Positions 33,944-42,570 of a stretch of 64,000 nucleotides of DNA are shown piece after piece. Each line of letters starts with the position of its first letter. Within the stretch, counting starts at the first letter, position 1. The notes beneath the pieces were generated by a model, which saw only the letters and a list, made by a program, of their open reading frames with translations, was not told where the DNA came from and did no database searches. The position numbers and the translations under genes were made by a program. The stretch comes from Phaeocystidibacter sp965659725 (GTDB lineage Bacteria; Bacteroidota; Bacteroidia; Flavobacteriales; Schleiferiaceae), in the NCBI GenBank assembly GCA_965659725.1, contig CBFHXG010000009.1, positions 14,319 to 78,318 of the forward strand, given 5' to 3'.

Positions 33944-34108
33944 GATATAAATCTTAGAAAGGAAAGGTTATAAACAATGATTTTTCACTTGTTAACAACT
34001 CGGTCTTTACCCTGCCAAGCTGCAGTTCTCGGTAAGCATCGAAAACTCAGGGATTCCCACCTTGGAGGTGGGTGCTATTGCCAAAAAGTTTGATGGAAAT
34101 ATCCTTGC

Positions 34109-34474
34109 TCAGCTTCTCAAGATCCGGAATACCCAGAAGAGTTCCACGATCAAGAATACGAAGTAAGGGATGATGAAGTGCACCACAAAGAGCTTGCTCT
34201 CTGGTCCTCCTCCGAGAACAAATGGAATGATGAAGCTCAAGGCCACCAGCATTTTGATGGTGCTCCCCACCAAGAAGGATAGCCCTGCTTTATTCGGACT
34301 CTTCTTGTGAATGTTAGAAACCAGGATGTAAAGCCCAAGCGTCAACACGGTCAACAATAGGTACATCCACAAAAAGGAAAATCCCATCAGGGATTCAGAT
34401 GAAATGAGCCAAGCGTGAAAGGCCGTTGCAAACACAGCCATAGCAAGGGTAAAGGTGATCGCTTTCTTTAACAC
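34109..34474 (-). CDS. Small four-helix membrane protein in AtpI-like position
   Basis: The product has 121 residues with about four hydrophobic helices (AITFTLAMAVFATAFHAWLI, LWMYLLLTVLTLGLYILVS, LSFLVGSTIKMLVALSFIIP, FVVHFIIPYFVFLIVELFWV). It lies between the atpZ-like gene and atpB. Position, size and topology fit an AtpI-type assembly factor for the c ring, although sequence recognition is weak. The start is 10 nt after the AtpZ-like stop. Confidence 0.75.
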   Translation of the reverse strand: MLKKAITFTLAMAVFATAFHAWLISSESLMGFSFLWMYLLLTVLTLGLYILVSNIHKKSPNKAGLSFLVGSTIKMLVALSFIIPFVLGGGPESKLFVVHFIIPYFVFLIVELFWVFRILRS

Positions 34475-34484
34475 AGTTGGGTGG

Positions 34485-34706
34485 TTATTCGTCCTTATTG
34501 ATGTTCTTCACCTCTCTGAACACGATGTACATTCCTGCAAAGACACCCAGTAGGCTAAGAACAACGGTAAGTATAGGTTTGATATTCCAGAGCTCATCCA
34601 ACTTGATCCCTCCATAAACGAAAAGGGCGATGGTTACTCCCATCTGTATGCCCATCCCGCTAAAACGGAGATAAGGATTAAGCTGTTTCCTGGGATCTTT
34701 CTTCAT
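34485..34706 (-). CDS. AtpZ/AtpI-family small membrane protein
   Basis: The product has 73 residues with two helices (GMGIQMGVTIALFVYGGIKL and VVLSLLGVFAGMYIVFREV), matching the 'ATPase gene 1' family: Y-x-R-x-x-G-M-G-x-Q near the start. AtpZ and AtpI can form a Mg/Ca transporter or assist ATP-synthase assembly in other bacteria. The first 29 nt overlap the end of the bactofilin gene. Confidence 0.85.
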   Translation of the reverse strand: MKKDPRKQLNPYLRFSGMGIQMGVTIALFVYGGIKLDELWNIKPILTVVLSLLGVFAGMYIVFREVKNINKDE

Positions 34707-35088
34707 CTTTCTCAGATTCGCGCTTCATTTCACGTACAACGGCACCCATGTTGCACGTTCCGCTGAGCTGTGCACCTGGCTCTACAGAGAGTTTTCCGGT
34801 GGTCACATCACCTTCAACTACGGCTGTTTCTAGAAGTTGAAGAAGCTCCTTGACCTCAGCCTTACCCTTGAGTAAGCCCTGAATGCTCGCGTTGCCGCAT
34901 ATCACTTCTCCCTCTACCTTTCCTTTTTCGCCGATAACGAGCTTACCTGTAACGTTGACGTTGCCTTTCACAACCCCATCGATACGGATATCTCCATTCG
35001 ACTTCACATCACCCTCGATCTCGGTACCAATAAGGATACGGTTGCTGGCTTGTGCTTGCTCTGGATTCTTTTTCGCTGAAGTGATCAT
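34678..35088 (-). CDS. Bactofilin (DUF583 cytoskeletal protein)
   Basis: The product has 136 residues. The central beta-helix repeat is clear (ILIGTEIEGDVKSNGDIRID, GVVKGNVNVTGKLVIGEKGK, VEGEVICGNASIQGLLKGKA) between short disordered tails. Bactofilins polymerise without nucleotide and often place cell-wall peptidases. A membrane-bound M23 peptidase lies 2.7 kb away, divergent from sprE. The start overlaps the sprE stop by 4 nt. Confidence 0.93.
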   Translation of the reverse strand: MITSAKKNPEQAQASNRILIGTEIEGDVKSNGDIRIDGVVKGNVNVTGKLVIGEKGKVEGEVICGNASIQGLLKGKAEVKELLQLLETAVVEGDVTTGKLSVEPGAQLSGTCNMGAVVREMKRESEKDEERSQETA

Positions 35089-37691
35089 CTCGATGTTATT
35101 TGCTCGTAAAAATCTAAGTATTCTTCTACATCCTTCTCACGATAGAAGGTTTGATAGTTCGCGTCACTGATTGCAAATATGCGCATAATCTCACTACTAA
35201 AGAGTGAAGCGAACCTCGCGTGCTGCTGAATGCGCTCCGCATATTGAACCGCATCGGCCTGCTCAATAAAACCGCTAACCACTAATATCTGCCTTTCTCT
35301 ATCTAAAAAGATATTCTGCTGTTGCAAGTTCTGGAAGCGGTTGAAGTCTTTGTTGTAATCGCTTACCACGTTTCGCATCGTGTTCATGTCCCCCTGGCCA
35401 TTAGGCACCACCACAACTACTCGATGTGGCGTCTTAGGGTCGATGGTATACGGCCCTTGAACCGCTTGTGTAGAAGCCTGAGACGAATTATCTACATACA
35501 AAAGCAACTCATTGGCTCGCTCCGACTCCAACGTGCCAGGATAATTCTCCACAACGTGGTTCAGCTGAGCCTCATAAGCCTCTGGACCATCTGTCTTGGC
35601 CAATGATAAAGCATAGATCAAGTCGAACTTAGGTCCTAAGGCTCCACCTCCATACGTGTCCAACCCGATCTTGGCCTGAGATTTTGCGCCGCTGTAATCC
35701 TTATCGGCATACATCTCATAGCATCTTGTATACGCGAGAAGCGCTTCTTTGTTCTCCTCTTCCTCCTTCGGGGTTTCTCCATTGAGCTGATTCGCGAACG
35801 TACTACCCGGATGTTGATTGTTCAATCGGGTTGCGATTTCCTGCGCCTTCTGGGTCTCGCCCTTCTCTTGATACAATAAGTACAAGGCATAAAGCGACAT
35901 AGGAGAATATTTACCCTCTGGATATCTTCTCAATAAGGTTTCATAGGTGCGGATCGCTTCGTCTTTATCCAGGATCTCTTCTCGATAAATACCCGCCATT
36001 CGAATGTAAGCATCTTGGTTCTCACCGTGCATACTTTCTATGGTAGCCGGATCCTTGGGCACTTGCGCTAGATAGGCCTCTACATTATACCGCTCCTCGC
36101 CGCTAGGACCAGGATTTCCTTCTACCAGTTCGTCCACCTCAACGTTAGTTTCATTGCCTTCTCCTGCGATAGTGGCAATGCTCGCGTTGGCCGACCTTCT
36201 CCAGTTATCGGTCAAGTCCCTTCTCCCCCATGTCTGTGTGAATTCCCCAATGCCTCGTGAACGAGTAGTTTCATTGTAGAAATACCAGGTTCCTCCTGAT
36301 AGGCCGGCTTGAGGGCCGCCACCTAAAGCGGCCGACTCTGCTGCGAGTTGTCGGTTCAATTCGCGATTTCGCTCCGCTTCAGCTTCGCGTTCTTCGCGCT
36401 CCTTCATTTCAGCAATGTAATCTTCAAAGATCTTGCGCTGCTCTGTTGGGCTCATGCTGGATAAGCGGATCAAGCTATCGTTGAGAGCGATGATTTCGAT
36501 CTGCTTAACGAGGTCGTTCAAGCTGCCTCGGAAACGCTCCACATCAGGGTAACGGACGTGATTCTTTGGTAGGGATTGATAGCTTGAATCATAGTATGCT
36601 TGTGACTTAACGTAAGCCTTGAATTCAAAGTTGATTTCGGCAAGGACCAAATAAGAAAGTCCTTTTTGCTCCTGGTTGACCGTACTCATCCTCACGGAAC
36701 GCTTCAACGACTCTTCGGCCAAGGGATAGTTCTCATCTTCCATCGCCAAAAGGGCCTTCACGTAGAGTATCCTATCTCGGTATTCCTTGTTCTTTTCGTC
36801 ATCAACTAGATCTTCAAGATCTTCGTAAACCTCGCGAACGTCTCCTTGATAAACATCAAAGTTAAGCGCGCGTTGAAGTTGCGCATTCAAGTACAGTTCA
36901 TAGTTGGAAGGGTGTGCACTAACTACTTCGCCAAAAGCCTGGCTCGCTTCAAAACGCAGTTGCAACTTCTCATAAACTTGACCGAGGATGTATTGCCAAC
37001 GTATTCTTTCTTCCCTGCTCGGCCCTTCCTCTATGGCCTTCTTCAACATCTCGGAAGCCTCGAGCCAATTCTCCTTCGAGATCTCAAGTTCGGCCATGGA
37101 TGCCAGCACATGCGGCTTCAGTCGGTTGCTAACGTCACCGTTGTTGTACACCTCATCAAAATGACCTCTCGCAGCATATTCGTTGCCAATTCTCGTATTC
37201 GCTCTACCGGCCCAGATCTGTGCTTCTAAGGCTTGCTCGCTCTTCGGGTGGCGTTGGATCACGTAATTGAAACCCTCCAAGGCCTTGAAGTAATCCTGCT
37301 TCATGAAATTGGCCTTTGCCAACAAGATGTAAGCGTCTATTACGTAAGGGTTCTTTTGCTCACCACCTATGGCCATGCTGTGCTCTCGGATCGTCTTAAC
37401 CGACTTCTCGATGGCACGATCCATTTGAGGCACTACCGCTTGAGCTTGCTCCACCGATCCAAAGGGGTAGATATCAAGCATCTCATCGTATCTATCCTCA
37501 TGACCGGTCACCAATGAATTGTAACCTTGCTGATACGATTGCTCGCCATTGAACAAGATGTTGAACTTGGCTGTCGTTCTGTGGTAGGTACGACTGAAGA
37601 AGTTGTCCTTTTGTCTACTACATGACACTGTTGTCATGAATAGAATGAGGACTCCAATTAGAGATGATATGCGAAGACGATTGCTAGTCAC
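35085..37691 (-). CDS. sprE: SprE/PorW-type TPR lipoprotein of the type IX secretion system
   Basis: The product has 868 residues. A lipoprotein signal (LIGVLILFMTTVSC) puts the acylated Cys at residue 24. The conserved start FFSRTYHRTTAKFNILFNGE is the mark of this family. Tandem TPR units run over residues 110-430 and 560-680 (ALEGFNYVIQRHPKSEQALE, AIRTYETLLRRYPEGKYSPM). A Glu/Arg-rich coiled stretch lies near 440-465 and a small C-terminal domain ends the protein. In F. johnsoniae and P. gingivalis, SprE/PorW is needed for T9SS secretion and gliding, which fits the giant SprB-like substrate in this window. It heads a run through bactofilin into the ATP-synthase genes. Confidence 0.9.
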   Translation of the reverse strand: MTSNRLRISSLIGVLILFMTTVSCSRQKDNFFSRTYHRTTAKFNILFNGEQSYQQGYNSLVTGHEDRYDEMLDIYPFGSVEQAQAVVPQMDRAIEKSVKTIREHSMAIGGEQKNPYVIDAYILLAKANFMKQDYFKALEGFNYVIQRHPKSEQALEAQIWAGRANTRIGNEYAARGHFDEVYNNGDVSNRLKPHVLASMAELEISKENWLEASEMLKKAIEEGPSREERIRWQYILGQVYEKLQLRFEASQAFGEVVSAHPSNYELYLNAQLQRALNFDVYQGDVREVYEDLEDLVDDEKNKEYRDRILYVKALLAMEDENYPLAEESLKRSVRMSTVNQEQKGLSYLVLAEINFEFKAYVKSQAYYDSSYQSLPKNHVRYPDVERFRGSLNDLVKQIEIIALNDSLIRLSSMSPTEQRKIFEDYIAEMKEREEREAEAERNRELNRQLAAESAALGGGPQAGLSGGTWYFYNETTRSRGIGEFTQTWGRRDLTDNWRRSANASIATIAGEGNETNVEVDELVEGNPGPSGEERYNVEAYLAQVPKDPATIESMHGENQDAYIRMAGIYREEILDKDEAIRTYETLLRRYPEGKYSPMSLYALYLLYQEKGETQKAQEIATRLNNQHPGSTFANQLNGETPKEEEENKEALLAYTRCYEMYADKDYSGAKSQAKIGLDTYGGGALGPKFDLIYALSLAKTDGPEAYEAQLNHVVENYPGTLESERANELLLYVDNSSQASTQAVQGPYTIDPKTPHRVVVVVPNGQGDMNTMRNVVSDYNKDFNRFQNLQQQNIFLDRERQILVVSGFIEQADAVQYAERIQQHARFASLFSSEIMRIFAISDANYQTFYREKDVEEYLDFYEQITSR

Positions 37692-37713
37692 GGTGTGAAC
37701 AACATGAAAAGCG

Positions 37714-37721
37714 CAAAATTA
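37714..37721 (-). promoter_or_regulatory. Possible -7 element of sprE
   Basis: The minus strand reads TAATTTTG (TAnnTTTG) 22 nt upstream of the sprE ATG. A -33 TTG at normal spacing was not found. Confidence 0.4.
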
Positions 37722-37825
37722 TTTTAATTATTTCGAGGGATTTGCCCTTTCGGTAAGTAATTACTCCTTTTGGGTCAAATGGGATTACGATATTTGCCCT
37801 TCAACCACCACGCGAAGTTCGCTGA

Positions 37826-38680
37826 ATGAATAAGGAAGAGAAGAAAAAAGCACGAATTGAGAAACTCAGGAACAAGTACCGACTTGTGATCTTGAATGAC
37901 GACACTTTTGAGGAAAAGGTGTCGTTCAAACTCAGCAGGCTCAATGTGGTTCTTCTCGGTATTCTCAGTGCTTTTGTGCTCATTGCGCTTACCACCTTGT
38001 TGATCGCCTATACTCCGCTGAGAGAGTACATTCCAGGTTACGCCAGCACGAAGCTCAAGAAACAAGCCATTGAATTGGCCTCTGCTAAGGACTCCCTCGA
38101 GAACGTCGTGGCAAGACAGGGTCTATATGTAGATAACATCCGGAGGATACTCAGTGGCGACACCCTTCAAGAGGAGTTAGTTGCCGATACGAACGTTACG
38201 GTGAGCGACCGTGCCCTTGAGGGAGATATTTCCGAAGCCGACTCCTCCTTGCGGGCTTTTGCGGATGATGAAGATAATTTCAACCTCCCCACCGGTTCAG
38301 ATGATATCTCCAACTTCACCTTCTTTGCTCCGGTAAAGGGATTGATCAGTGGAGAGTATGATCCTAGGGTAAATCATCAAGCTGTGGACGTGGTTGCGCC
38401 AAAGAACACTCCAATAAAGGCTTGCCTTGAAGGAGTCGTTTTGTTTGCGGGGTGGACCGTCGAAACGGGACATGTGATGATCGTTCAGCATACCGACAAT
38501 TTGATATCGGTCTACAAACACAATTCTGCGCTTCTGAAATCACAAGGTGATATTGTGCAGGCGGGTGAGGCTATCGCTATCATCGGCAATTCAGGCGAAC
38601 AGAGCACGGGTCCGCACTTGCACTTCGAATTGTGGCACAATGGTATTCCGGTAGATCCCACCAACTACATTTCCTTCTAG
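37826..38680 (+). CDS. Membrane-anchored M23 (LytM) peptidoglycan endopeptidase
   Basis: The product has 284 residues: a short basic cytoplasmic tail, one helix (LNVVLLGILSAFVLIALTTL), a coiled stretch, and a C-terminal M23 domain. The zinc ligands are present: His and Asp in NHQAVDVVAP, and HxH in GPHLHFELW. The catalytic-type His lies in HTDNLISVYKHNS. It probably cuts peptide cross-links in the periplasm. It is divergent from sprE and bactofilin, a pairing (bactofilin with M23) seen in other bacteria. Its end overlaps convergent rnhA by 4 nt. Confidence 0.92.
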   Translation: MNKEEKKKARIEKLRNKYRLVILNDDTFEEKVSFKLSRLNVVLLGILSAFVLIALTTLLIAYTPLREYIPGYASTKLKKQAIELASAKDSLENVVARQGLYVDNIRRILSGDTLQEELVADTNVTVSDRALEGDISEADSSLRAFADDEDNFNLPTGSDDISNFTFFAPVKGLISGEYDPRVNHQAVDVVAPKNTPIKACLEGVVLFAGWTVETGHVMIVQHTDNLISVYKHNSALLKSQGDIVQAGEAIAIIGNSGEQSTGPHLHFELWHNGIPVDPTNYISF

Positions 38681-39147
38681 AACAAGCCTTGCTCTTGATC
38701 TTCAAACCCTTGATCGACGGCATTGGCATCGTTGGTTGCGGCGTTGAACGCTAGGCGATCACATCGCTCGTTCATGGGATGGTCGTTATGGCCTTTTACC
38801 CACTGGAAGCGCACATTTTGCTGACGCAATAGGGGAAGGAGCCGTTTCCAGAGATCCGGATTCTTCACTTTGGTCCATCCTCTTCTCTGCCAGTTGGTGA
38901 TCCAGCCCTTGGAAATCGCATCAACTACATACTTCGAGTCGGATACCACTAAAACATCCATTCCGGTCCGCTTCAGGGCTTCGAGCGCAACGATCACGGC
39001 TAGTAACTCCATACGATTGTTGGTGGTTCGGCGGAATCCTTTGGCCAACTCCTTCTTGCGTTGGCCTGAAACGAGCACTATTCCGTATCCTCCTGGCCCC
39101 GGGTTACCTCGAGACGATCCGTCGGTGTAGATCTGTACATCACTCAT
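38677..39147 (-). CDS. rnhA: Ribonuclease HI
   Basis: The product has 156 residues. The active-site residues Asp9 (IYTDGSSRGNPGPGGYG), Glu47 (NNRMELLA), Asp70 (VVSDSKYVV) and Asp130, with His120 (WVKGHNDHP), are all present. It removes the RNA of RNA-DNA hybrids. It overlaps the purN stop by 4 nt. Confidence 0.96.
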   Translation of the reverse strand: MSDVQIYTDGSSRGNPGPGGYGIVLVSGQRKKELAKGFRRTTNNRMELLAVIVALEALKRTGMDVLVVSDSKYVVDAISKGWITNWQRRGWTKVKNPDLWKRLLPLLRQQNVRFQWVKGHNDHPMNERCDRLAFNAATNDANAVDQGFEDQEQGLF

Positions 39148-39707
39148 GAAAGCAGCTTTTCGATCGCTTTTGGAAAATGGTCATGTTCGAGCTTTTGAAC
39201 CTTCACTTGAACATCTTCGGGTGAGTCATTTGGAACTATAGCAACTTTCTCCTGAAGGATGGGCTCGCCTTCATCGTAGTTTTCGGTTACGTAGTGGATG
39301 GTGATTCCCGACTCTCTTTCGCCGTTTGCCACTACTGCGCGATGCACATTCATTCCATACATCCCTTTACCTCCGTGTTTGGGGAGGAGGGCAGGGTGAA
39401 TATTGATCATCTTCTTTGGAAAGGCCTCAATCCAGGTTTTGGGAATGAGTTTGAGATATCCGGCGAGCACGATAAGGTCGGGGTTGATCTCTTTGAGAAG
39501 ATCGAGCACTTTACCGTTGTTGATTGCCTCATTTCCGAAGATCGTGGTGGGGATTCCGAGGCGGTTTCCTCGCTCAATGATGCCGGCGGAGGACTTATTT
39601 GTAAAAAATCCCACAACTTCGACCGATCCTGAATTGGCGAAATAATTTACGATCTGCTCCGCATTAGAACCTGAACCTGAGGCGAAAATGACTATCTTAC
39701 GAGACAT
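39144..39707 (-). CDS. purN: Phosphoribosylglycinamide formyltransferase (GART)
   Basis: The product has 187 residues. It has IVIFASGSGSNAEQIVNYF at the phosphate site, INIHPALLPKHGGKGMYG with the catalytic Asn and His, and GITIHYVTENYDEGEPILQ with the catalytic Asp. It transfers formyl from 10-formyl-tetrahydrofolate to GAR in purine synthesis. It is in an operon with rnhA. Confidence 0.95.
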   Translation of the reverse strand: MSRKIVIFASGSGSNAEQIVNYFANSGSVEVVGFFTNKSSAGIIERGNRLGIPTTIFGNEAINNGKVLDLLKEINPDLIVLAGYLKLIPKTWIEAFPKKMINIHPALLPKHGGKGMYGMNVHRAVVANGERESGITIHYVTENYDEGEPILQEKVAIVPNDSPEDVQVKVQKLEHDHFPKAIEKLLS

Positions 39708-39818
39708 AACTACAACAATAAATCAGGCCTCAAAGATAGCTTTGCCCGTTGGTATATTGGCTCGATAACTATTTTATCCTTTCTTTGCAGGCTGAATAAA
39801 TCCTAAACTCTCACAACC

Positions 39819-40055
39819 ATGTCAGACATTGCAGCAAGAGTGAAAGCAATCATCGTAGACAAGTTGGGCGTCGACGAGAACGAAGTGACAACTGAAGCGT
39901 CATTTACCAACGACCTCGGTGCCGACTCACTCGATACCGTGGAATTGATTATGGAATTCGAAAAAGAATTCGATATCCAAATTCCAGATGATCAGGCCGA
40001 AAACATTGCCACGGTAGGCCAGGCTGTCGCTTACATCGAAGAAGCTAAATCGTAA
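39819..40055 (+). CDS. acpP: Acyl carrier protein
   Basis: The product has 78 acidic residues. Phosphopantetheine attaches to Ser in LGADSLDTVELIMEFEKEF. It carries acyl chains in fatty-acid synthesis. It lies 13 nt before fabF in the usual pair. The upstream gap (39708-39818) is AT rich, but no clean -7 element was found. Confidence 0.97.
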   Translation: MSDIAARVKAIIVDKLGVDENEVTTEASFTNDLGADSLDTVELIMEFEKEFDIQIPDDQAENIATVGQAVAYIEEAKS

Positions 40056-40068
40056 AACTTCTCATCAC

Positions 40069-41322
40069 ATGGAACTGAAACGAGTTGTCGTTACAGGGAT
40101 CGGTGCGTTAACACCGATCGGTAATACCGCTAGTGAATTTTGGAAGAATCTTGTGGCTGGAACGCCTGGTGCGGCTCCCATCACATTGTTCGATGCCGAA
40201 AAGTTCAAGACTCGTTTCGCCTGTGAAGTCAAGAATTTCGATGAACGAGATTACATCGACCGCAAGGAAGCGCGGAAGATGGATCGATTTTCTCATTTTG
40301 GGCTGGTAGTCGCCGACGAGGCGATTGCCGATGCCCGACTTGAGGAAAGTGATGTAGACAAAGACCGTGTGGGTGTGATATGGGGATCGGGAATTGGAGG
40401 TTTAGACACCTTCCTGACCGAGTCCATCAATTACGCCCAGGGCGATGGTACACCGCGATTCAATCCGTTCTTCATTCCAAAAATGATCGCCGATATCACA
40501 GGTGGACATATTTCGATGAAGTACAATTACCGCGGACCGAATTTCACCACCGTTTCAGCATGTGCTTCAGCAACCAACGCGTTGATCGACGCCTACACAT
40601 ACATTCGTCTAGGAAAGGCGGATGTAATTGTAGCTGGTGGCTCTGAAGCAGCCGTTACAAAAGCGGGTATTGGTGGATTCAATGCCATGCACGCCCTCTC
40701 CACTCGCAACGACGACCCTGCTACTGCGTCCCGTCCTTTCGACAAGGACCGCGATGGGTTCGTAATGGGCGAAGGTGGAGCGGCGATCATCCTTGAAGAG
40801 TACGAACACGCTGTGAAGCGCGGTGCAACCATCTATGCAGAGTTTGCCGGTGGCGGACTTTCTGCTGATGCACACCATCTCACCGCCCCTCATCCTGAAG
40901 GTCTTGGTGCCATTAACGTAATGCGCAACGCCCTTGATGATGCGGGAATGAAGGCCGATGAACTCGATTATATCAACGTTCACGGAACCTCTACTCCTCT
41001 TGGCGACATCGCTGAAACTAAGGCCATCAAAGAGGTCTTCGGTGCTCATGCCTACAACCTGAACATCAGTTCTACCAAGTCTATGACCGGTCACCTACTG
41101 GGTGCCGCAGGAGCCGTTGAAGCCATTGCTTCGATACTATCCGTTCGCGATGGTGTAGTGCCTCCTACGATCAATCACTTTACAGATGATCCGGAACTAG
41201 ATAATAAGTTGAACTTCACTTTTGGAAAGGCTCAGAAGAAAGAAGTTCGCGCCGCATTGAGCAACACGTTTGGTTTTGGGGGACACAACGCATCCGTTAT
41301 CTTCAAGAAAGCAGAAGGCTAG
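40069..41322 (+). CDS. fabF: Beta-ketoacyl-ACP synthase II
   Basis: The product has 417 residues. The triad Cys165 (TTVSACASATNAL), His305 (NVHGTSTPLGD) and His342 (KSMTGHLLGAAGA), with Lys337, matches the KAS II spacing. It condenses malonyl-ACP with acyl-ACP. Its end overlaps the rnc frame if rnc starts at a TTG. Confidence 0.97.
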   Translation: MELKRVVVTGIGALTPIGNTASEFWKNLVAGTPGAAPITLFDAEKFKTRFACEVKNFDERDYIDRKEARKMDRFSHFGLVVADEAIADARLEESDVDKDRVGVIWGSGIGGLDTFLTESINYAQGDGTPRFNPFFIPKMIADITGGHISMKYNYRGPNFTTVSACASATNALIDAYTYIRLGKADVIVAGGSEAAVTKAGIGGFNAMHALSTRNDDPATASRPFDKDRDGFVMGEGGAAIILEEYEHAVKRGATIYAEFAGGGLSADAHHLTAPHPEGLGAINVMRNALDDAGMKADELDYINVHGTSTPLGDIAETKAIKEVFGAHAYNLNISSTKSMTGHLLGAAGAVEAIASILSVRDGVVPPTINHFTDDPELDNKLNFTFGKAQKKEVRAALSNTFGFGGHNASVIFKKAEG

Positions 41323-42076
41323 GCCTCAGTCTAACGGTATTTGGAGGCGCATTAAGCGGCTAACCTCTCGCAAACATCGCCACAAGAAAGGCGAGTTCTA
41401 TCATCGCATTGCACAACTTATTGGGATCGAACCAAGAGATTTAGCTCTATACGAACTTGCCGTTCGTCATAGCTCTGCCTCCAAACGTTCTACATCTTCT
41501 GAATGGTCGAACAACGAACGCCTTGAATTCCTTGGCGATGCCATACTTGGCGCTGTTGTGGCGAAAGAGCTCTATCATCAGTACCCCGACAAGAACGAAG
41601 GGTTTCTCACCAGTATGAGAGCCAAGATGGTGTCGCGGAAAAACTTGAACAAGCTCGCATCCGAACTCGATCTATCTCCACTCGTTGTGAGCAAGCTCGA
41701 CAGTAAAAAGCCGGCTCGATCACTGTTGGGAGACGTACTTGAAGCCCTGATCGGTGCGATCTATCTCGATCACGGTCTCCACGCCGCCGAACGATTCATA
41801 CGATCTAAGATCATCATGGATCACAACGCATTCGAAGAACTGGAGAATCAAGTGGTAAGTTTCAAAAGCACCTTCATCGAATACGTTCAAGGAGAAAGAC
41901 TTAACCACTTCTTTAAATTGGAAGACAGGTGGGGTAAGAACCATAGCCTTACCTTTAAGGTGGGATTGTATCTCGACGATAAGAGAATAGCCGAAGGGAT
42001 AGGGACAAGTAAGAAAAGAGCCGAAGAAAAAGCTGCAGAACAAGCCTGTAACGAATTGGGAGTAATCAAAGAATGA
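41270..42076 (+). CDS. rnc: Ribonuclease III (start uncertain)
   Basis: The catalytic domain is clear (NNERLEFLGDAILGAVVAKE signature, LLGDVLEALIGAIYLDHG), followed by a dsRNA-binding domain (FKSTFIEYVQGERL, GIGTSKKRAEEKAAEQACNE). There is no in-frame ATG or GTG near the expected N-terminus. The only standard codons are TTG at 41270 and 41276, inside fabF. By comparison with family N-termini, translation from ATT at 41339 or 41351 (GGAGG lies 3 nt before the latter) would fit better. The coordinates given use the TTG. The 3' end overlaps the next gene by 4 nt. Confidence 0.93.
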   Translation: MVLGDTTHPLSSRKQKARPQSNGIWRRIKRLTSRKHRHKKGEFYHRIAQLIGIEPRDLALYELAVRHSSASKRSTSSEWSNNERLEFLGDAILGAVVAKELYHQYPDKNEGFLTSMRAKMVSRKNLNKLASELDLSPLVVSKLDSKKPARSLLGDVLEALIGAIYLDHGLHAAERFIRSKIIMDHNAFEELENQVVSFKSTFIEYVQGERLNHFFKLEDRWGKNHSLTFKVGLYLDDKRIAEGIGTSKKRAEEKAAEQACNELGVIKE

Positions 42077-42570
42077 AATCACAAAAGGTCTTCACACTGA
42101 ACGATGACGACTATGAAAGAAGCGACCTGATCTCGCATTGGGTGATTTCCTCTTCCCTACCCGACCACAAGCTAGTTTACCGCATCAATACTGCACTTTC
42201 TATCAACCTCCATAGGACCAAAGAAGATCATATCACCATCCTAAAAGGAGTGCGATTCTCTCACCCATCCTTCGTTTGGGAAGATCTCCGCGAAGAATTG
42301 AGCTGGTCTCTGATCACCAACAGAGGAAAATCATCAACAAAGGAGAATAGCTTGTTTGACGATTTTACCCAAAGCACAATACTGCCAGCATCTGAAAAGG
42401 TGGACTATATACTTACCTTGTATGGCGACCCTCTTCAGTGTCCTATAAAAGACGTAACAAGCGCCTTAAAGAACGTTTCAGGCGTCCTGAGGGTTGGCGC
42501 ACACGAATTGAGTAAAACGGCGCGAGAAGCGCTTGAAATTGAAATAGAAAACTATCATTCGAATGAATAA
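42073..42570 (+). CDS. IPExxxVDY-family protein
   Basis: The product has 165 residues. The family's name motif appears as ILPASEKVDY near residue 108, with Leu-Pro in place of Ile-Pro. It is a small Bacteroidota protein of unknown function, normally found between rnc and pyk as here. It overlaps rnc by 4 nt and pyk by 8 nt, so expression is coupled. Confidence 0.85.
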   Translation: MKSQKVFTLNDDDYERSDLISHWVISSSLPDHKLVYRINTALSINLHRTKEDHITILKGVRFSHPSFVWEDLREELSWSLITNRGKSSTKENSLFDDFTQSTILPASEKVDYILTLYGDPLQCPIKDVTSALKNVSGVLRVGAHELSKTAREALEIEIENYHSNE

